Counted from the first letter of the stretch, positions 25,385 to 34,512 are shown. The stretch is DNA of 64,000 bases from Flavobacterium sp. SLB02 (GCF_009664855.1 NZ_CP045928.1:2058522-2122521), one strand, 5' to 3'. Notes: a model not told the origin generated them from the letters alone. Translations and numbers: made by a program.

Positions 25385-25418
25385 AAAAAAACTCCATTAT
25401 TTCTAATGGAGTTTTTTT
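25385..25418 (+). terminator. Terminator after the cupin-like gene
   Basis: AAAACTCCATTA/TAATGGAGTTTTTTT hairpin and T run. Confidence 0.85.
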
Positions 25419-25448
25419 GTTTAAAAAGCTTTTATTGGTCTCAGATTC

Positions 25449-26017
25449 GGGTTTAAAACCCTGCAATTTATTGCAGTACTTTAGTAATGCGAAAAAATCT
25501 TTATCTTTAGATTATGAGTACAGATATAAGAAAAGGTTCGCATACAGTAAGCAGATTAACCTGTCATGTTGTTTGGGTTACCAAGTATAGATTTAAAGTT
25601 TTGAAAGGCGATGTTCAAAAGCGTTGTCGTGAACTTTTAATACAAATATGTGAAGCAGAAGGTATTGAGATTTTAAAAGGAGTTGTGAGTTCAGATCATG
25701 TGCATATGCATATCGAATATGCGCCAAAGCAGAATGTCAGCACAATTTTGAAAAGTTTAAAAGGAAGAACATCACGAAAGTTGCAAATGGAATTTCCAGA
25801 ACTTCAAGCCCGCTATTGGGGTCAGCATTTTTGGGCAAGTGGCTATGGAGTTTGGAGCACAGGAAATATTACCGATGAAATGGTAAATGATTATCTAGAA
25901 CATCACAGAAGAAAAGAAGGAGATGATAATTCAAATTTCATTCTTGAATGAAATAGAAAGAGGGACTTTCAGTCCCTCGTAAAACAAACCTCTGCACTTT
26001 CAGTGCAGAGTGGTTTA
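25449..26017 (+). mobile_element. IS200-type single-strand element with end hairpins
   Basis: One TnpA gene between hairpin pairs and no TnpB. Left: GGGTTTAAAACCC (25449-25461) and CTGCAATTTATTGCAG (25461-25476). Right: GAGGGACTTTCAGTCCCTC (25960-25978) and a 21-nt hairpin 25990-26010 whose stem CTCTGCA/TGCAGAG has the same CTTTCAG loop. No terminal inverted repeats or target duplication, as expected. The exact ends cannot be fixed; the right side touches the stop codon of the convergent serine hydrolase gene. Confidence 0.7.
25514..25951 (+). CDS. tnpA: IS200/IS605-family Y1 transposase TnpA
   Basis: 145 residues, the normal length. HUH motif in SSDHVHMHIEYAP, the CHVVWVTKYRFKVL start and the catalytic Tyr in MVNDYLEHHRR are all present, as are the conserved LKGRTSRKL and YWGQHFWASGYGVWSTG. 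It cuts and joins single-stranded ends at hairpins. It appears intact, so the element may still be active. A REP-associated relative (RAYT) is an alternative. Confidence 0.95.
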   Translation: MSTDIRKGSHTVSRLTCHVVWVTKYRFKVLKGDVQKRCRELLIQICEAEGIEILKGVVSSDHVHMHIEYAPKQNVSTILKSLKGRTSRKLQMEFPELQARYWGQHFWASGYGVWSTGNITDEMVNDYLEHHRRKEGDDNSNFILE

Positions 26018-27577
26018 GTTTTCTACTCTTTTAAAGTTTAAATCCTGAAAGTCAAAACTAAAATCAATATTTGGAGAGATTCCTTTCATCTTAAGAGATT
26101 GGGCTTTACCTTTTTCATCAGGTGAAAACGTTGCAAAAGCATCACAATTCATCGCTTGGTATTCCCATTTTACAGCGAATGTATTGGCATCATAAAAAGC
26201 GAGAGGGCCGTTTAATTTTGGCGAACGCAGACATTTGATCCACAATTGCTTGCCTTTTAGAAATACTTCTGCTTTTCCAAACCAGCTATCTTCATAAATA
26301 CCAATAAAATCTTCATTTTTTACTTTGGTGTTTTTTACCGAAACTACCTTTTTCCATGCATTTATAGTTACATCATCACTTGTATTTTTATCCTGATTCA
26401 TCCATTCTGCCATTTTATCTGTCCAGCCAAAATCATCCAAACCTAAATAACTATCTGCAACGGTATTTGATACCGCCATAAAAAGACCGGCACCACCATC
26501 TTGCGTATTGGTTAAAACAACAATTCCTAAGTTCAAATCAGGAAACATGGTTACTATAGACAACATTCCCGGCAAACCGCCCGTGTGTTCTATTTTAAGA
26601 TTTCCTTTCGCATCTGATATTCCCCATCCTAAACCATAACCATTAAAATGAGAATTGTATCTGGGATTAGGATCTGCAGACATAACTGTATGTATGCGCC
26701 ACATTTCGTCATGGTTTTTTAAAGAGAACAACGACGATTTCAAATCCTCGCCGTATTTACCTTTGTTTAAGCGTGTAATCATCCATTTTGACATATCAGC
26801 AACATTTGAGTAAATACCTCCTGCAGCACTTGCCGTTGCTATGTTGTAAAAATCGATAGTTTTAATCGTTCCGGATGTTGAAGAATGGGGAACAGCAAGA
26901 TTGCTTTTATCTTTTAATAAACTTCCGGCAAAAGTACGATTCATCTGTAAAGGTGTAATAATTCTTTGTTGTACAAATTGGTCATAACTCATACCACTAA
27001 CTTTTGCAATTACCTCACCTGCAACTATATACAATAAATTATCATAATCAAATTGAGTTCTGAAAGCTGAAACAGGTTTAAAATACTGAAAACTAGTCAT
27101 TACATCTTTTGCAGTAAAGTCAGATCCGTCAGGAAAAAACATCAAATCACCAACACCTAATCCAAGTCCGCTGCGATGCGTTAATAAATCCTGTATGTTA
27201 AAGTTCTCTGTTACATAATCATTATACATTTTAAATTCCGGAAGGTAATCTTTTACTTTATCCGTCCATTTCAATTTACCTTCATCTTCTAAAATAGAAA
27301 GCGCAGCGGTTGTAAAAGCTTTAGTATTAGAGGCTATCTGAAAATTAGTGTATTCGTCTACAGGCTTTTTTGTTTCGATAGAACTAACGCCATATCCTTT
27401 GGAGTGTATTATTTTTCCATCTTTAACAATAGCAATTGATGCTCCTGCCACTTTAAACTTTTGTAAAGCATTTTGCATGACCGAATCAATTTTTGCAGAT
27501 GATAATTGAGCAAATGCCGTTGTTGAAGCCAAACAAACAAAGAGTACCGAAGCGAAACAAATTCTCACTTTTTTCAT
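26015..27577 (-). CDS. Exported serine hydrolase (class C beta-lactamase fold) with DUF3471 tail
   Basis: 520 residues. Signal peptide to about 23 (TTAFA|QLSS). Ser83-x-x-Lys86 in ASNTKAF, Tyr-x-Asn in FDYDNLLY and HTGG in IEHTGGLPG give the serine hydrolase triad; residues about 400-515 form the DUF3471 tail (FIGIYEDSWFGKAEVFLKGK). Likely a periplasmic peptidase or esterase rather than an antibiotic lactamase. Shared motif GCGAATATAAGAAATAT at 27689-27705 lies 112 bp upstream (reverse strand). Confidence 0.92.
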   Translation of the reverse strand: MKKVRICFASVLFVCLASTTAFAQLSSAKIDSVMQNALQKFKVAGASIAIVKDGKIIHSKGYGVSSIETKKPVDEYTNFQIASNTKAFTTAALSILEDEGKLKWTDKVKDYLPEFKMYNDYVTENFNIQDLLTHRSGLGLGVGDLMFFPDGSDFTAKDVMTSFQYFKPVSAFRTQFDYDNLLYIVAGEVIAKVSGMSYDQFVQQRIITPLQMNRTFAGSLLKDKSNLAVPHSSTSGTIKTIDFYNIATASAAGGIYSNVADMSKWMITRLNKGKYGEDLKSSLFSLKNHDEMWRIHTVMSADPNPRYNSHFNGYGLGWGISDAKGNLKIEHTGGLPGMLSIVTMFPDLNLGIVVLTNTQDGGAGLFMAVSNTVADSYLGLDDFGWTDKMAEWMNQDKNTSDDVTINAWKKVVSVKNTKVKNEDFIGIYEDSWFGKAEVFLKGKQLWIKCLRSPKLNGPLAFYDANTFAVKWEYQAMNCDAFATFSPDEKGKAQSLKMKGISPNIDFSFDFQDLNFKRVEN

Positions 27578-27784
27578 ATTAATTTTATTTTTGGTGGGTT
27601 AATAGCGTTATTCCTAAAACATTAAAAAACGGCATCAATATTCTTAAATTACAGGTAATTTTCTCCTTTAAATTAACATTTATTGCTAGCGAATATAAGA
27701 AATATCTTTAATCATAATAATGAATCTATTTAAGTTAATGTAAGAGTTATTAACAACAGTTTTGTACACTTATAAATAACGACT

Positions 27785-27832
27785 AAAAAAAGAAAGCCTT
27801 CAAAATCATCAATTTTGAAGGCTTTCTTTTTA
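27785..27832. terminator. Long bidirectional-type terminator hairpin
   Basis: AAAGAAAGCCTTCAAAAT/ATTTTGAAGGCTTTCTTT with A and T tails on both sides; it lies after the 27861-28676 gene. Confidence 0.85.
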
Positions 27833-27860
27833 TTAGATACTTTAAACTATTGTTTATTTT

Positions 27861-28676
27861 TTAGCGAGCAGTTCCCTGATGCTGCAAAACATATTTATTA
27901 TCAATTAACTCATTTACTATATTTAAGGCAGTTTTATCTGCACTTATTCTATATTGTATATTTGCTCCTGAACTTTCATATTTTATTTTAAATACTTTAT
28001 TATCAAAAGTGATAAGTTCTTCGTACAAAAACTTATCATAACCAGGATGTTTACTGCTCATGTTGTACCAGGTTGCGATCAAATTCTGGTCTAAATCATA
28101 AACTTCGTATTTCTGTACTCCTAATGCTGTTGTCGAAACAATTTTTATATATCCAATTTTTTTATTATTAGGATCTTTAGTTATTGCGCTATAGATAACA
28201 CCCGCATCATCTATTGCAACCTGATAACCTTCAATTCTTTTCTGCTTTCCATTTGCGGCATTTGCCTCTTCTTTAATTTTATTACCAACACCAGAAGATT
28301 CTCCGTTTATAAAATTTTCGATAGCTTCAGTATTTAAACCATCTGCACTTACAAAACCTTTATCAATAAAAGCTTCAATAACACTTTTTTGTTGGTTTAA
28401 CGGGTTAAACTTCTTATAATCAACTTCATTCGTTTTTCCCGATTTTGCACTTTTTAGAATCATCCATCTTTTACCTGTAGATTCTAAAAACTTTAATTCG
28501 GCACTAACAGAATACTGCTTGTCTAAACTTAAAATTTGAAGATTCGGTTTTTTACCTTCAATATAAGCTACTGCCTTGTCATCGAGTTTTATTTCGTCGT
28601 TTTTAATTTTAATTTCCTGCGCAAAAGCACAAACTGTTAGCAATGCCGCCGTAACAGTACAAATTGTTTTTTTCAT
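27861..28676 (-). CDS. Exported protein of unknown function
   Basis: 271 residues with a signal peptide (LLTVCAFAQ). The mature protein is Lys-rich with no enzyme motif that I recognise; residues such as KIGYIKIVSTTALGVQKYEV and YDLDQNLIATWYN suggest beta-strand repeats. It stands alone between two terminators, so it is a single-gene unit. Confidence 0.7.
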   Translation of the reverse strand: MKKTICTVTAALLTVCAFAQEIKIKNDEIKLDDKAVAYIEGKKPNLQILSLDKQYSVSAELKFLESTGKRWMILKSAKSGKTNEVDYKKFNPLNQQKSVIEAFIDKGFVSADGLNTEAIENFINGESSGVGNKIKEEANAANGKQKRIEGYQVAIDDAGVIYSAITKDPNNKKIGYIKIVSTTALGVQKYEVYDLDQNLIATWYNMSSKHPGYDKFLYEELITFDNKVFKIKYESSGANIQYRISADKTALNIVNELIDNKYVLQHQGTAR

Positions 28677-28785
28677 TTTTAGTTTGGGGTTTTTAATTAC
28701 ACTTGTTATTCTGTCGAAGTAAATGTAATCGATTTTTATGAAGATTTTATAAAACCAAACGCACTAATATTTTAATTTTTTAGTA

Positions 28786-28820
28786 CAAAAAAACTCCATT
28801 TTTACAATGGAGTTTTTATA
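28786..28820. terminator. Terminator after the Ca2+/H+ antiporter gene
   Basis: AAAAACTCCATT/AATGGAGTTTTTA hairpin. Confidence 0.75.
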
Positions 28821-28841
28821 GCTTTTTTTATAAATATTAAA

Positions 28842-29936
28842 TCAAGGATATATCATCAAAAATATAAAAGCAAATAAGTTGACGAGAAGCACCACTCCGT
28901 ACACTATGTTCGATTTGCCTTTGCTCAAAGATAACATTACTGTAAACACAGATAAAGCCAGCAGAACTATAGATTTAATATCAAGTCCCAGAATAATTGG
29001 CATATCCATCATGATACAAACTACTGCTACACTCGGAATAGTTAACCCAATACTTGCTAAAGCAGAACCTAAAGCTAAATTGATACTGGTTTGCAGCCTG
29101 TTTTTTCTTGCAGCAATAATAGCAGCAATCGCCTCAGGAAGTAAAATTATTGCAGCAATGACAACCCCAACCAAACTTTTTGGAAGGTGATAACTCACAA
29201 TAATACTTTCGATAGTAGGAGAGAGTGTTTTGGCTAATAGAACCACAATTCCCAAGCTTACTATCAGGAAAACAAGACTGGTATAAAAGGTTTTATTATC
29301 GATTGCTATAGGCTCAACTACATCTTCGTTTTCATCATCGCCAACCGTTAGAAAATATTGCCTGTATCTGCTCGTTTGTGCAAACAAAAAAGAGCCATAA
29401 ATAACAAGACATGCAATAGAAGCAAAAACAAGCTGTGGTAAGGAGTAATAAGATCCTTTTACACTTTCGGTAAAAGTAGGGAAGACCAATGTAAATACTA
29501 TAATAGAAACCAGTGAAACCAATGCAATAGTTACAGAAGAAACAGAAAAATTTTGTTCATAGTGTTTCAAACCTCCAATTAGAAGACAAAGACCAATAAT
29601 ACCGTTTAGAATCAGCATCGTAGCAGCATATACGGTATCTCTGGCTAAAGAAGCCGCTTCAGTTCCTTCTGAGAGCATCAAAGATACAATAATCGAAACT
29701 TCGATAACAGTTATAGAGATAGCCAAAATAATGGTTCCGTAAGGCTCTCCAACTCTTTCTGCTATTATTTCTGAATGATGAACGGCTGACATAACACTAA
29801 GGATAAGCAGTATGCTGGCAATAACCTGAAAAATGCTGCTGTTGTCTACGAGTCCGCTAAAAAAAAGAATCCAGGCAAGTGCCGGAATTATGATGGTCCA
29901 CTGAAGTAATTGTTTCATAAATATTTTTTTTGCCAA
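28842..29936 (-). CDS. Ca2+/H+ antiporter (ChaA/CAX type)
   Basis: 364 residues (Met at 29918 is an alternative start giving MKQLLQWT). About eleven membrane segments in two repeats; each repeat has the acidic exchanger motif: GEPYGTIILAISITVIEVSI in the first half and LPEAIAAIIAARKNRLQTSI, NLALGSALASIGLTIP in the second. A short acidic loop (DDENEDVVEP) separates the halves. It exports Ca2+ (or Na+/K+) against protons at the inner membrane. No partner gene nearby. Confidence 0.9.
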   Translation of the reverse strand: MAKKIFMKQLLQWTIIIPALAWILFFSGLVDNSSIFQVIASILLILSVMSAVHHSEIIAERVGEPYGTIILAISITVIEVSIIVSLMLSEGTEAASLARDTVYAATMLILNGIIGLCLLIGGLKHYEQNFSVSSVTIALVSLVSIIVFTLVFPTFTESVKGSYYSLPQLVFASIACLVIYGSFLFAQTSRYRQYFLTVGDDENEDVVEPIAIDNKTFYTSLVFLIVSLGIVVLLAKTLSPTIESIIVSYHLPKSLVGVVIAAIILLPEAIAAIIAARKNRLQTSINLALGSALASIGLTIPSVAVVCIMMDMPIILGLDIKSIVLLALSVFTVMLSLSKGKSNIVYGVVLLVNLFAFIFLMIYP

Positions 29937-30108
29937 TAATTTTACTCTAAAATCGACATTTTAATTTCCCGTAATATAAGACTTTTTACCGCAAGTACCA
30001 AAAAGACAGGGGCAATTTCCTAAGAAAACCAGTATCTTTAGTGACTAAATATCTTTTTTTTTTAAAGTTTAGTGCATTATTTTTTTAACCAAAAGCAAAC
30101 CTGTAGAC

Positions 30109-31179
30109 ATGAAAAATAGTTGCCTTTTTTATATTTTACTATTCATAAATATCTTTGGAATATCAGGACAAACTGAAAATAAAATCCACGATTCTCTTTT
30201 ACGCCAGATGACAGATTCTATTTCGGGTAATCACTATAAAGCTATTCATAGCGTACTTATTTCAAGGAATGATCAAGTAGTGTATGAACAATATTTTAAT
30301 GGTTATAAAAGAGATTCACTTCACGATTCCCGCTCGTCTTTTAAATCAATAACAAGTTTACTGGTTGGAATAGCGATTGATAAAGGATTTATAAAAAATG
30401 TAGACCAGAAAGTTTACGAGTTTTTTCCGGAATACCCATTTCTAAAAACAGATAAATTAAAAAAACTCATAACAATCAAAAATCTAGTTGAAATGAAATC
30501 AGGTTTTGATTGCGAGGAATTTAATGATACCAAAGATTGTGAAAACGAAATGAGTTTAAGCAAAAACTGGGTAGAGTACTCATTGAATCTTCCTATGAAA
30601 GACAAACCCGGCGAAGTATGGGCATATACGTCGATAGATCCGGTAATCCTAAGCGGGGTAATACGTAAAGCAACAAATATGTCTGTAATGGATTTTGCCA
30701 AAAAATATTTATTTGATCCTCTTGAAATTTCACATTATAAATGGACAATTGACCCAAGCGGAAACGGTATGACGGCAGGATCATTCTACATCAGGCCAAT
30801 AGATATGCTAAAAATAGGACAACTGGTAAAAAACAAAGGTGTTTGGGAACATAAACAGATCATTTCTAAAAAATGGATTTTAGAATCTACTCTTTGTGAT
30901 ATTACAATTCCTGATTTTTCGTTTATGAAATCCAGCAGAAGTAAATTAGGATCTCCACAACCTGCTAATTATGGTTATTATTGGTACAAAGAAATCTTGA
31001 AAACAAAGGATATACAAGAAAACTTACTCTTTGCGTCCGGTAATGGCGGGCAATATATTTTTATCGTAGAAAATTTAAATTTAACTATTGTTTTCACGCA
31101 AGGAAACTACGGATCTTTTAAAGCAAAACAAGCTTTCGAAATTATGGCAAAGTATATTTTACCCAATTTTAAAAACTAA
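30109..31179 (+). CDS. Exported serine hydrolase (beta-lactamase fold)
   Basis: 356 residues with a signal peptide (FGISGQ|TENK). Ser76-x-x-Lys79 in RSSFKSITS, Tyr-x-Ser in AYTSIDPVILSG and GNGGQY as third box. Shorter than the paralogous enzyme at 26015-27577 and without the DUF3471 tail. Likely a periplasmic esterase or peptidase. Convergent with the long ArsR-headed operon. Confidence 0.9.
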   Translation: MKNSCLFYILLFINIFGISGQTENKIHDSLLRQMTDSISGNHYKAIHSVLISRNDQVVYEQYFNGYKRDSLHDSRSSFKSITSLLVGIAIDKGFIKNVDQKVYEFFPEYPFLKTDKLKKLITIKNLVEMKSGFDCEEFNDTKDCENEMSLSKNWVEYSLNLPMKDKPGEVWAYTSIDPVILSGVIRKATNMSVMDFAKKYLFDPLEISHYKWTIDPSGNGMTAGSFYIRPIDMLKIGQLVKNKGVWEHKQIISKKWILESTLCDITIPDFSFMKSSRSKLGSPQPANYGYYWYKEILKTKDIQENLLFASGNGGQYIFIVENLNLTIVFTQGNYGSFKAKQAFEIMAKYILPNFKN

Positions 31180-31219
31180 AAAGCATACAGTTTAAGAGGC
31201 TTAGATTACGTGAAAATTT

Positions 31220-31510
31220 TCAAACATCCTTACTATCAGAACTTTTACTCAGCCTTACTAACCTGACCATTTGATACATAGCATGATTTTTTAGCGACAA
31301 AGAGCGCGCAATTTCAGGAATGGCCTGCATATGTGCTTCGCATAAATAACCAAACTCCAGTTCGGTCATTATTTTGGCATGTCCTGAAATTATTTTACGT
31401 ATTTCTTCGGTCGTTACAGCAACTTCAACATATACCAAATAAAATCCCTCTGAATAATCTAAAGGCGAAGCTACATTTTTCAGAAAATGATCATAGTTAT
31501 TATCTTCCAT
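31220..31510 (-). CDS. Small protein of unknown function
   Basis: 96 residues, cytoplasmic. I do not recognise a family; SEGFYLVYVEVAVTTEEIRK and EIARSLSLKNHAMYQMVRLV suggest a mixed alpha/beta fold. Last gene of the ArsR-headed operon; 11 bp after the VOC gene. Confidence 0.6.
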   Translation of the reverse strand: MEDNNYDHFLKNVASPLDYSEGFYLVYVEVAVTTEEIRKIISGHAKIMTELEFGYLCEAHMQAIPEIARSLSLKNHAMYQMVRLVRLSKSSDSKDV

Positions 31511-31521
31511 GTGCCGTTATT

Positions 31522-31941
31522 TTAGATTGGTTCCCAAAGCTCTATTTTATTGCCTTCTGCATCCATAATATGTACAAATTTGCCATAATCATACGTTGCA
31601 ATCTCACCCAATAAAGTTACGCCATTTTCCTTGAGTTGATTGACAAAACCTTCAATATTCTGAACCGTATAGTTGATCATAAAATCTTTTTTAGAAGGGG
31701 AGAAGTATTCATCATCTTTCTTGAAAGGACTCCATTGTACAGAATTTATCTTCTCAGGATTATTAAAATCTCTGGATTCAAAAGTCGCCCCCCATTCATT
31801 CACTTCAAAACCTAAGTTTTTGGCATACCATTCTTTCATTTCCTGTTGATTTTCTGAAAAGAAGAAAATGCCTCCAATTCCTGTTACTTTTGGTACTTTA
31901 TCATTTGAAAGAGCATTTATTTGGTTATCTGAATCTTGCAT
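31522..31941 (-). CDS. VOC-family (glyoxalase-like) protein
   Basis: 139 residues, one glyoxalase/bleomycin-resistance repeat pair: GIGGIFFFSENQQEMKEWYA and FVHIMDAEGNKIELWEP at the end, the latter with the metal-binding Glu. Usually binds or converts small electrophiles with a divalent metal. Same strand and close to its neighbours in the ArsR-headed cluster. Confidence 0.9.
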   Translation of the reverse strand: MQDSDNQINALSNDKVPKVTGIGGIFFFSENQQEMKEWYAKNLGFEVNEWGATFESRDFNNPEKINSVQWSPFKKDDEYFSPSKKDFMINYTVQNIEGFVNQLKENGVTLLGEIATYDYGKFVHIMDAEGNKIELWEPI

Positions 31942-32002
31942 GATACTTGTTTTAGTTTATATCAAATTTAATAAATTAATTAAAACATAATTCAGTAACT
32001 AT

Positions 32003-32377
32003 TTAATCTTTATTACTTTCAAATTCATCTTTGAATTGTTCAACAAGCTCATAAAATATTTGTAATGACCTCAGATGCTGTTCTTTGGTAATATTATGAT
32101 TAAATACTTCTTCCCAAATTATACTTTCTGGTTCAAACCCTATACTGTAAGCTAAAATCATATTCGCCCATCCTGCAGTTGATTCAAAATAGCCTAATTT
32201 ATCTGCAACCCAATCAAAAAATGGTTCGTTGATATTTTCAGGAACAATTTTATTATCTATAAGCACTTGATAATAACCCGAAACAAAGTTTTTTATACTT
32301 TTAAGATCTGCCTCGCCAGTCCACATAGCTGGCCTTTTTTCTATTTCTTTTAATAATTTATAACATTCTATAATCAT
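32003..32377 (-). CDS. Small cytoplasmic protein, unknown (RPAMW type)
   Basis: 124 residues: LLKEIEKRPAMWTGEADLKS then IKNFVSGYYQVLID, a pattern found in a family of small uncharacterised or immunity-type proteins. Acidic, no signal peptide. Within the operon, between the VOC and endonuclease V-like genes, with 31-bp and 61-bp gaps. Confidence 0.6.
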   Translation of the reverse strand: MIIECYKLLKEIEKRPAMWTGEADLKSIKNFVSGYYQVLIDNKIVPENINEPFFDWVADKLGYFESTAGWANMILAYSIGFEPESIIWEEVFNHNITKEQHLRSLQIFYELVEQFKDEFESNKD

Positions 32378-32408
32378 ACTATTAAAACAATTATTTAATT
32401 TTACATTA

Positions 32409-32912
32409 TTACAACTCCTTAGTCAATCGATCCAGTTCTTTTAACAAGGTTGGAAATCTAAATTCTCCGGCCATGCTTGCTACTTTTTCGAAAGCATCGT
32501 CTAATGCAATACCAATAGCCGTAACATACAAAGGCTTTTTGCTGTCACCTCTCAAAAGAGCACGTTTGTGTTTTTCGATGGCGGCAAAATTTGTTTTTGC
32601 AACACCAATAATCGGAATTTTACTATCTAATTTTTCGTATAAACGCCCACCCAAACCATATTTCTTTTCATCATCTAAATACACAAAACCATCCACAATA
32701 ATGGCTTCAATGTTATTTAAATCAATCTTATTCAGCAGACTCATAACGCAAGGTAATTCTCTTTTATAAAATTCTCCGGGAATATATTCTTCGACATTCT
32801 CGATGATTTCGGTGTGAATTTTGAAATTGTCACTTTGATTCCATTCTGTAAATTCAAGGCAGACTGTCTTTGCTTTTCCGTCATAGTAGTACGTATCGAA
32901 GGCTAGTATCAT
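32409..32912 (-). CDS. Endonuclease V-like protein, short form
   Basis: 167 residues. Endonuclease V pattern: AFDTYYYDG (first Asp), YIPGEFYKRELP (Glu), IIVDGFVYLDDEKKYGLGGRL (second Asp), IIGVAKTNF and the tail GEFRFPTLLKELDRL. The usual DGqGxxHPR histidine is absent (LDDEKKYG instead), and the protein is about 50 residues shorter than the common form. It may nick deaminated DNA or have changed substrate. Its place in a stress-type operon is unusual. Confidence 0.75.
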   Translation of the reverse strand: MILAFDTYYYDGKAKTVCLEFTEWNQSDNFKIHTEIIENVEEYIPGEFYKRELPCVMSLLNKIDLNNIEAIIVDGFVYLDDEKKYGLGGRLYEKLDSKIPIIGVAKTNFAAIEKHKRALLRGDSKKPLYVTAIGIALDDAFEKVASMAGEFRFPTLLKELDRLTKEL

Positions 32913-32940
32913 TAATTATAGATTATTTGGGTTAATATAT

Positions 32941-33534
32941 TTATTTTATTTTAAAATCGTCATTCAGTCCCTTTCCTTCCAAAATCTGATCAATAGCTTT
33001 CTCCACTCTTGATTCTGTGGTTTTGGATTGTTTTGGAGACGAAAAACGCAGTAAATAAGCTCTTTGGCTTCCGGGAGTTAAAGCTTTGAATGCAGCATCT
33101 AATTTTGAATCCTGGTCTAATTTCTTTTGAAATTCTTCTGCGACTTCAAATTCTTTTGTTTTCTTTAACTTCACTTTTAGACCCGCTTTTTCAACCTCAA
33201 TAGCCTGGTAAATGTATGTTTTTAGAACAGATTTTTGATCTTTAATTTCCTGAAGATTCGTACATCTGATTTGCCTGGCCGCCTGAACATTTTTAGATTG
33301 CTGTATCAAAATCCCATCGGTATCGCTTAACAAAGCGCCCTTAAAAAATAAAAAGGCACAATAGTCTTTGAATGAGTGTATTAACACAATATTATTGTTT
33401 TGAAGAGTATAACAGGGAGTTCCCCATTTTAGTTCCTCAGTTAACTGACATTCTAATGCAATTTCGCGCAATTCTTCTTGTTCATTTTGCCATTTTTTGG
33501 CTTCATCAAAATAAAAATCAACTTTAGGATTCAT
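32941..33534 (-). CDS. YdeI/OmdA-type DUF1801 protein
   Basis: 197 residues. N-terminal DUF1801-like part (ECQLTEELKWGTPCYTLQNN, SFKDYCAFLFFKGALL) and C-terminal Omd-like helices (FKALTPGSQRAYLLRFSSPK, TRVEKAI region). Cytoplasmic. Such proteins often accompany DUF4256, DoxX and SRPBCC genes as here; role unknown, possibly membrane-stress related. Confidence 0.88.
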   Translation of the reverse strand: MNPKVDFYFDEAKKWQNEQEELREIALECQLTEELKWGTPCYTLQNNNIVLIHSFKDYCAFLFFKGALLSDTDGILIQQSKNVQAARQIRCTNLQEIKDQKSVLKTYIYQAIEVEKAGLKVKLKKTKEFEVAEEFQKKLDQDSKLDAAFKALTPGSQRAYLLRFSSPKQSKTTESRVEKAIDQILEGKGLNDDFKIK

Positions 33535-33554
33535 AACATTTTATTTTAAATGAA

Positions 33555-34112
33555 TTAAACACGCAACGATCCGCGAAAACCTCTTGCAGCATAATAAGAA
33601 TCTGCTCCGTTATGATACACAAAAACAGTATTGTAGCGAAGATCAGAGAAAAGAGCGCCACCTAATTTCCTTATATCAGAAGGTGTTTCGATCCAGCTCG
33701 AGGTTTTACTGTCAAATTTACCCAGTCGCTGCAGTTCTTTGTATTGTTCTTCATTAAGGATTTTAATTCCTATTTCGTCCGCCATATTTATAGCGCTGTC
33801 TGCAGGTTTGTTTTCCTTTCTTTTTTCTAAAGCTTCGTGGTCGTAACAAATACTCCTGCGGCCTTTAGGACTTTCGGCTGCACAATCATAAAAAATATAT
33901 TCATCTGTTTTTTTATCGTAACCAATTACATCCGGTTCTCCTTCCGTTCTTTCCATTTCATCCAGCGACCATAATTTATCCGGATGGGCTTGTAGTTTTG
34001 CCAGTACTTTATTCCATTCGATACCTTTATGACGTTGCATATTCTTTTCGAAACGAGCTTCTAAAACAGCAAGCAATTCTTCTTGCTGATCTGTTGATAA
34101 TTTATTTTTCAT
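33555..34112 (-). CDS. DUF4256 protein
   Basis: 185 residues from the ATG at 34112; an upstream in-frame ATG at 34178 would overlap the DoxX gene and add a non-family tail, so the shorter start is preferred. DUF4256 features: LEARFEKNMQRHKGIEWNKV, LWSLDEMERTEGEPDVIGYD, FYDCAAESPKGRRSICYDHE and the GALFSDLRYN...GADSYYAARGFRG end. Function unknown. 10 bp after DoxX in the operon. Confidence 0.9.
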   Translation of the reverse strand: MKNKLSTDQQEELLAVLEARFEKNMQRHKGIEWNKVLAKLQAHPDKLWSLDEMERTEGEPDVIGYDKKTDEYIFYDCAAESPKGRRSICYDHEALEKRKENKPADSAINMADEIGIKILNEEQYKELQRLGKFDSKTSSWIETPSDIRKLGGALFSDLRYNTVFVYHNGADSYYAARGFRGSLRV

Positions 34113-34122
34113 AACTTTTATT

Positions 34123-34506
34123 TTATGATTGAACCGAAATAAGTTTTCTTTCCAGAGGTCTAAAATACCAGGACACAATTGTTAATATAAGTAACAATGT
34201 TGGCCCAAAAAGAGCTATAAGAGGATCGCCACAGGCCAAATGAGAAAAAATAGCGCCTGACATTGCAAAAAAGAATCCTGCGTAAGCCCATTCTTTCAGT
34301 AAAGTAAATTTAGGAATTAATACAGCGATTACGCCTAATATTTTCCAAATTCCAAGAATGGTCAAAAAATAGAGTGGATACCCCAAATCGTTCATCATAT
34401 CTACTTCTTCTTTCATTTTTAGTAATTGTACTACTCCGGTTGCTGTCATTCCTAATGCAAGCCAAAGAGTAGCAATCCAATAGATAATTTTATTTCTTTT
34501 TGTCAT
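34123..34506 (-). CDS. DoxX-like membrane protein
   Basis: 127 residues with four membrane segments, DoxX-like pattern (ATGVVQLLKMKEEVDMMNDL, GYPLYFLTILGIWKILGVIA, AHLACGDP variant). Often found with SRPBCC and ArsR genes; proposed to take part in redox or thiol handling. Function here unproven. Confidence 0.88.
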   Translation of the reverse strand: MTKRNKIIYWIATLWLALGMTATGVVQLLKMKEEVDMMNDLGYPLYFLTILGIWKILGVIAVLIPKFTLLKEWAYAGFFFAMSGAIFSHLACGDPLIALFGPTLLLILTIVSWYFRPLERKLISVQS

Positions 34507-34512
34507 GATGTT

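Noticed and set aside
26015..31179. The two serine hydrolases as antibiotic-resistance beta-lactamases
   Set aside because: Domain layout (DUF3471 tail, divergent third box) fits general class C-fold peptidases or esterases; no sign of resistance function.
34123..34178. Upstream start for the DUF4256 gene
   Set aside because: The added residues overlap the DoxX gene and have no family similarity; the ATG at 34112 follows DoxX with a normal gap.
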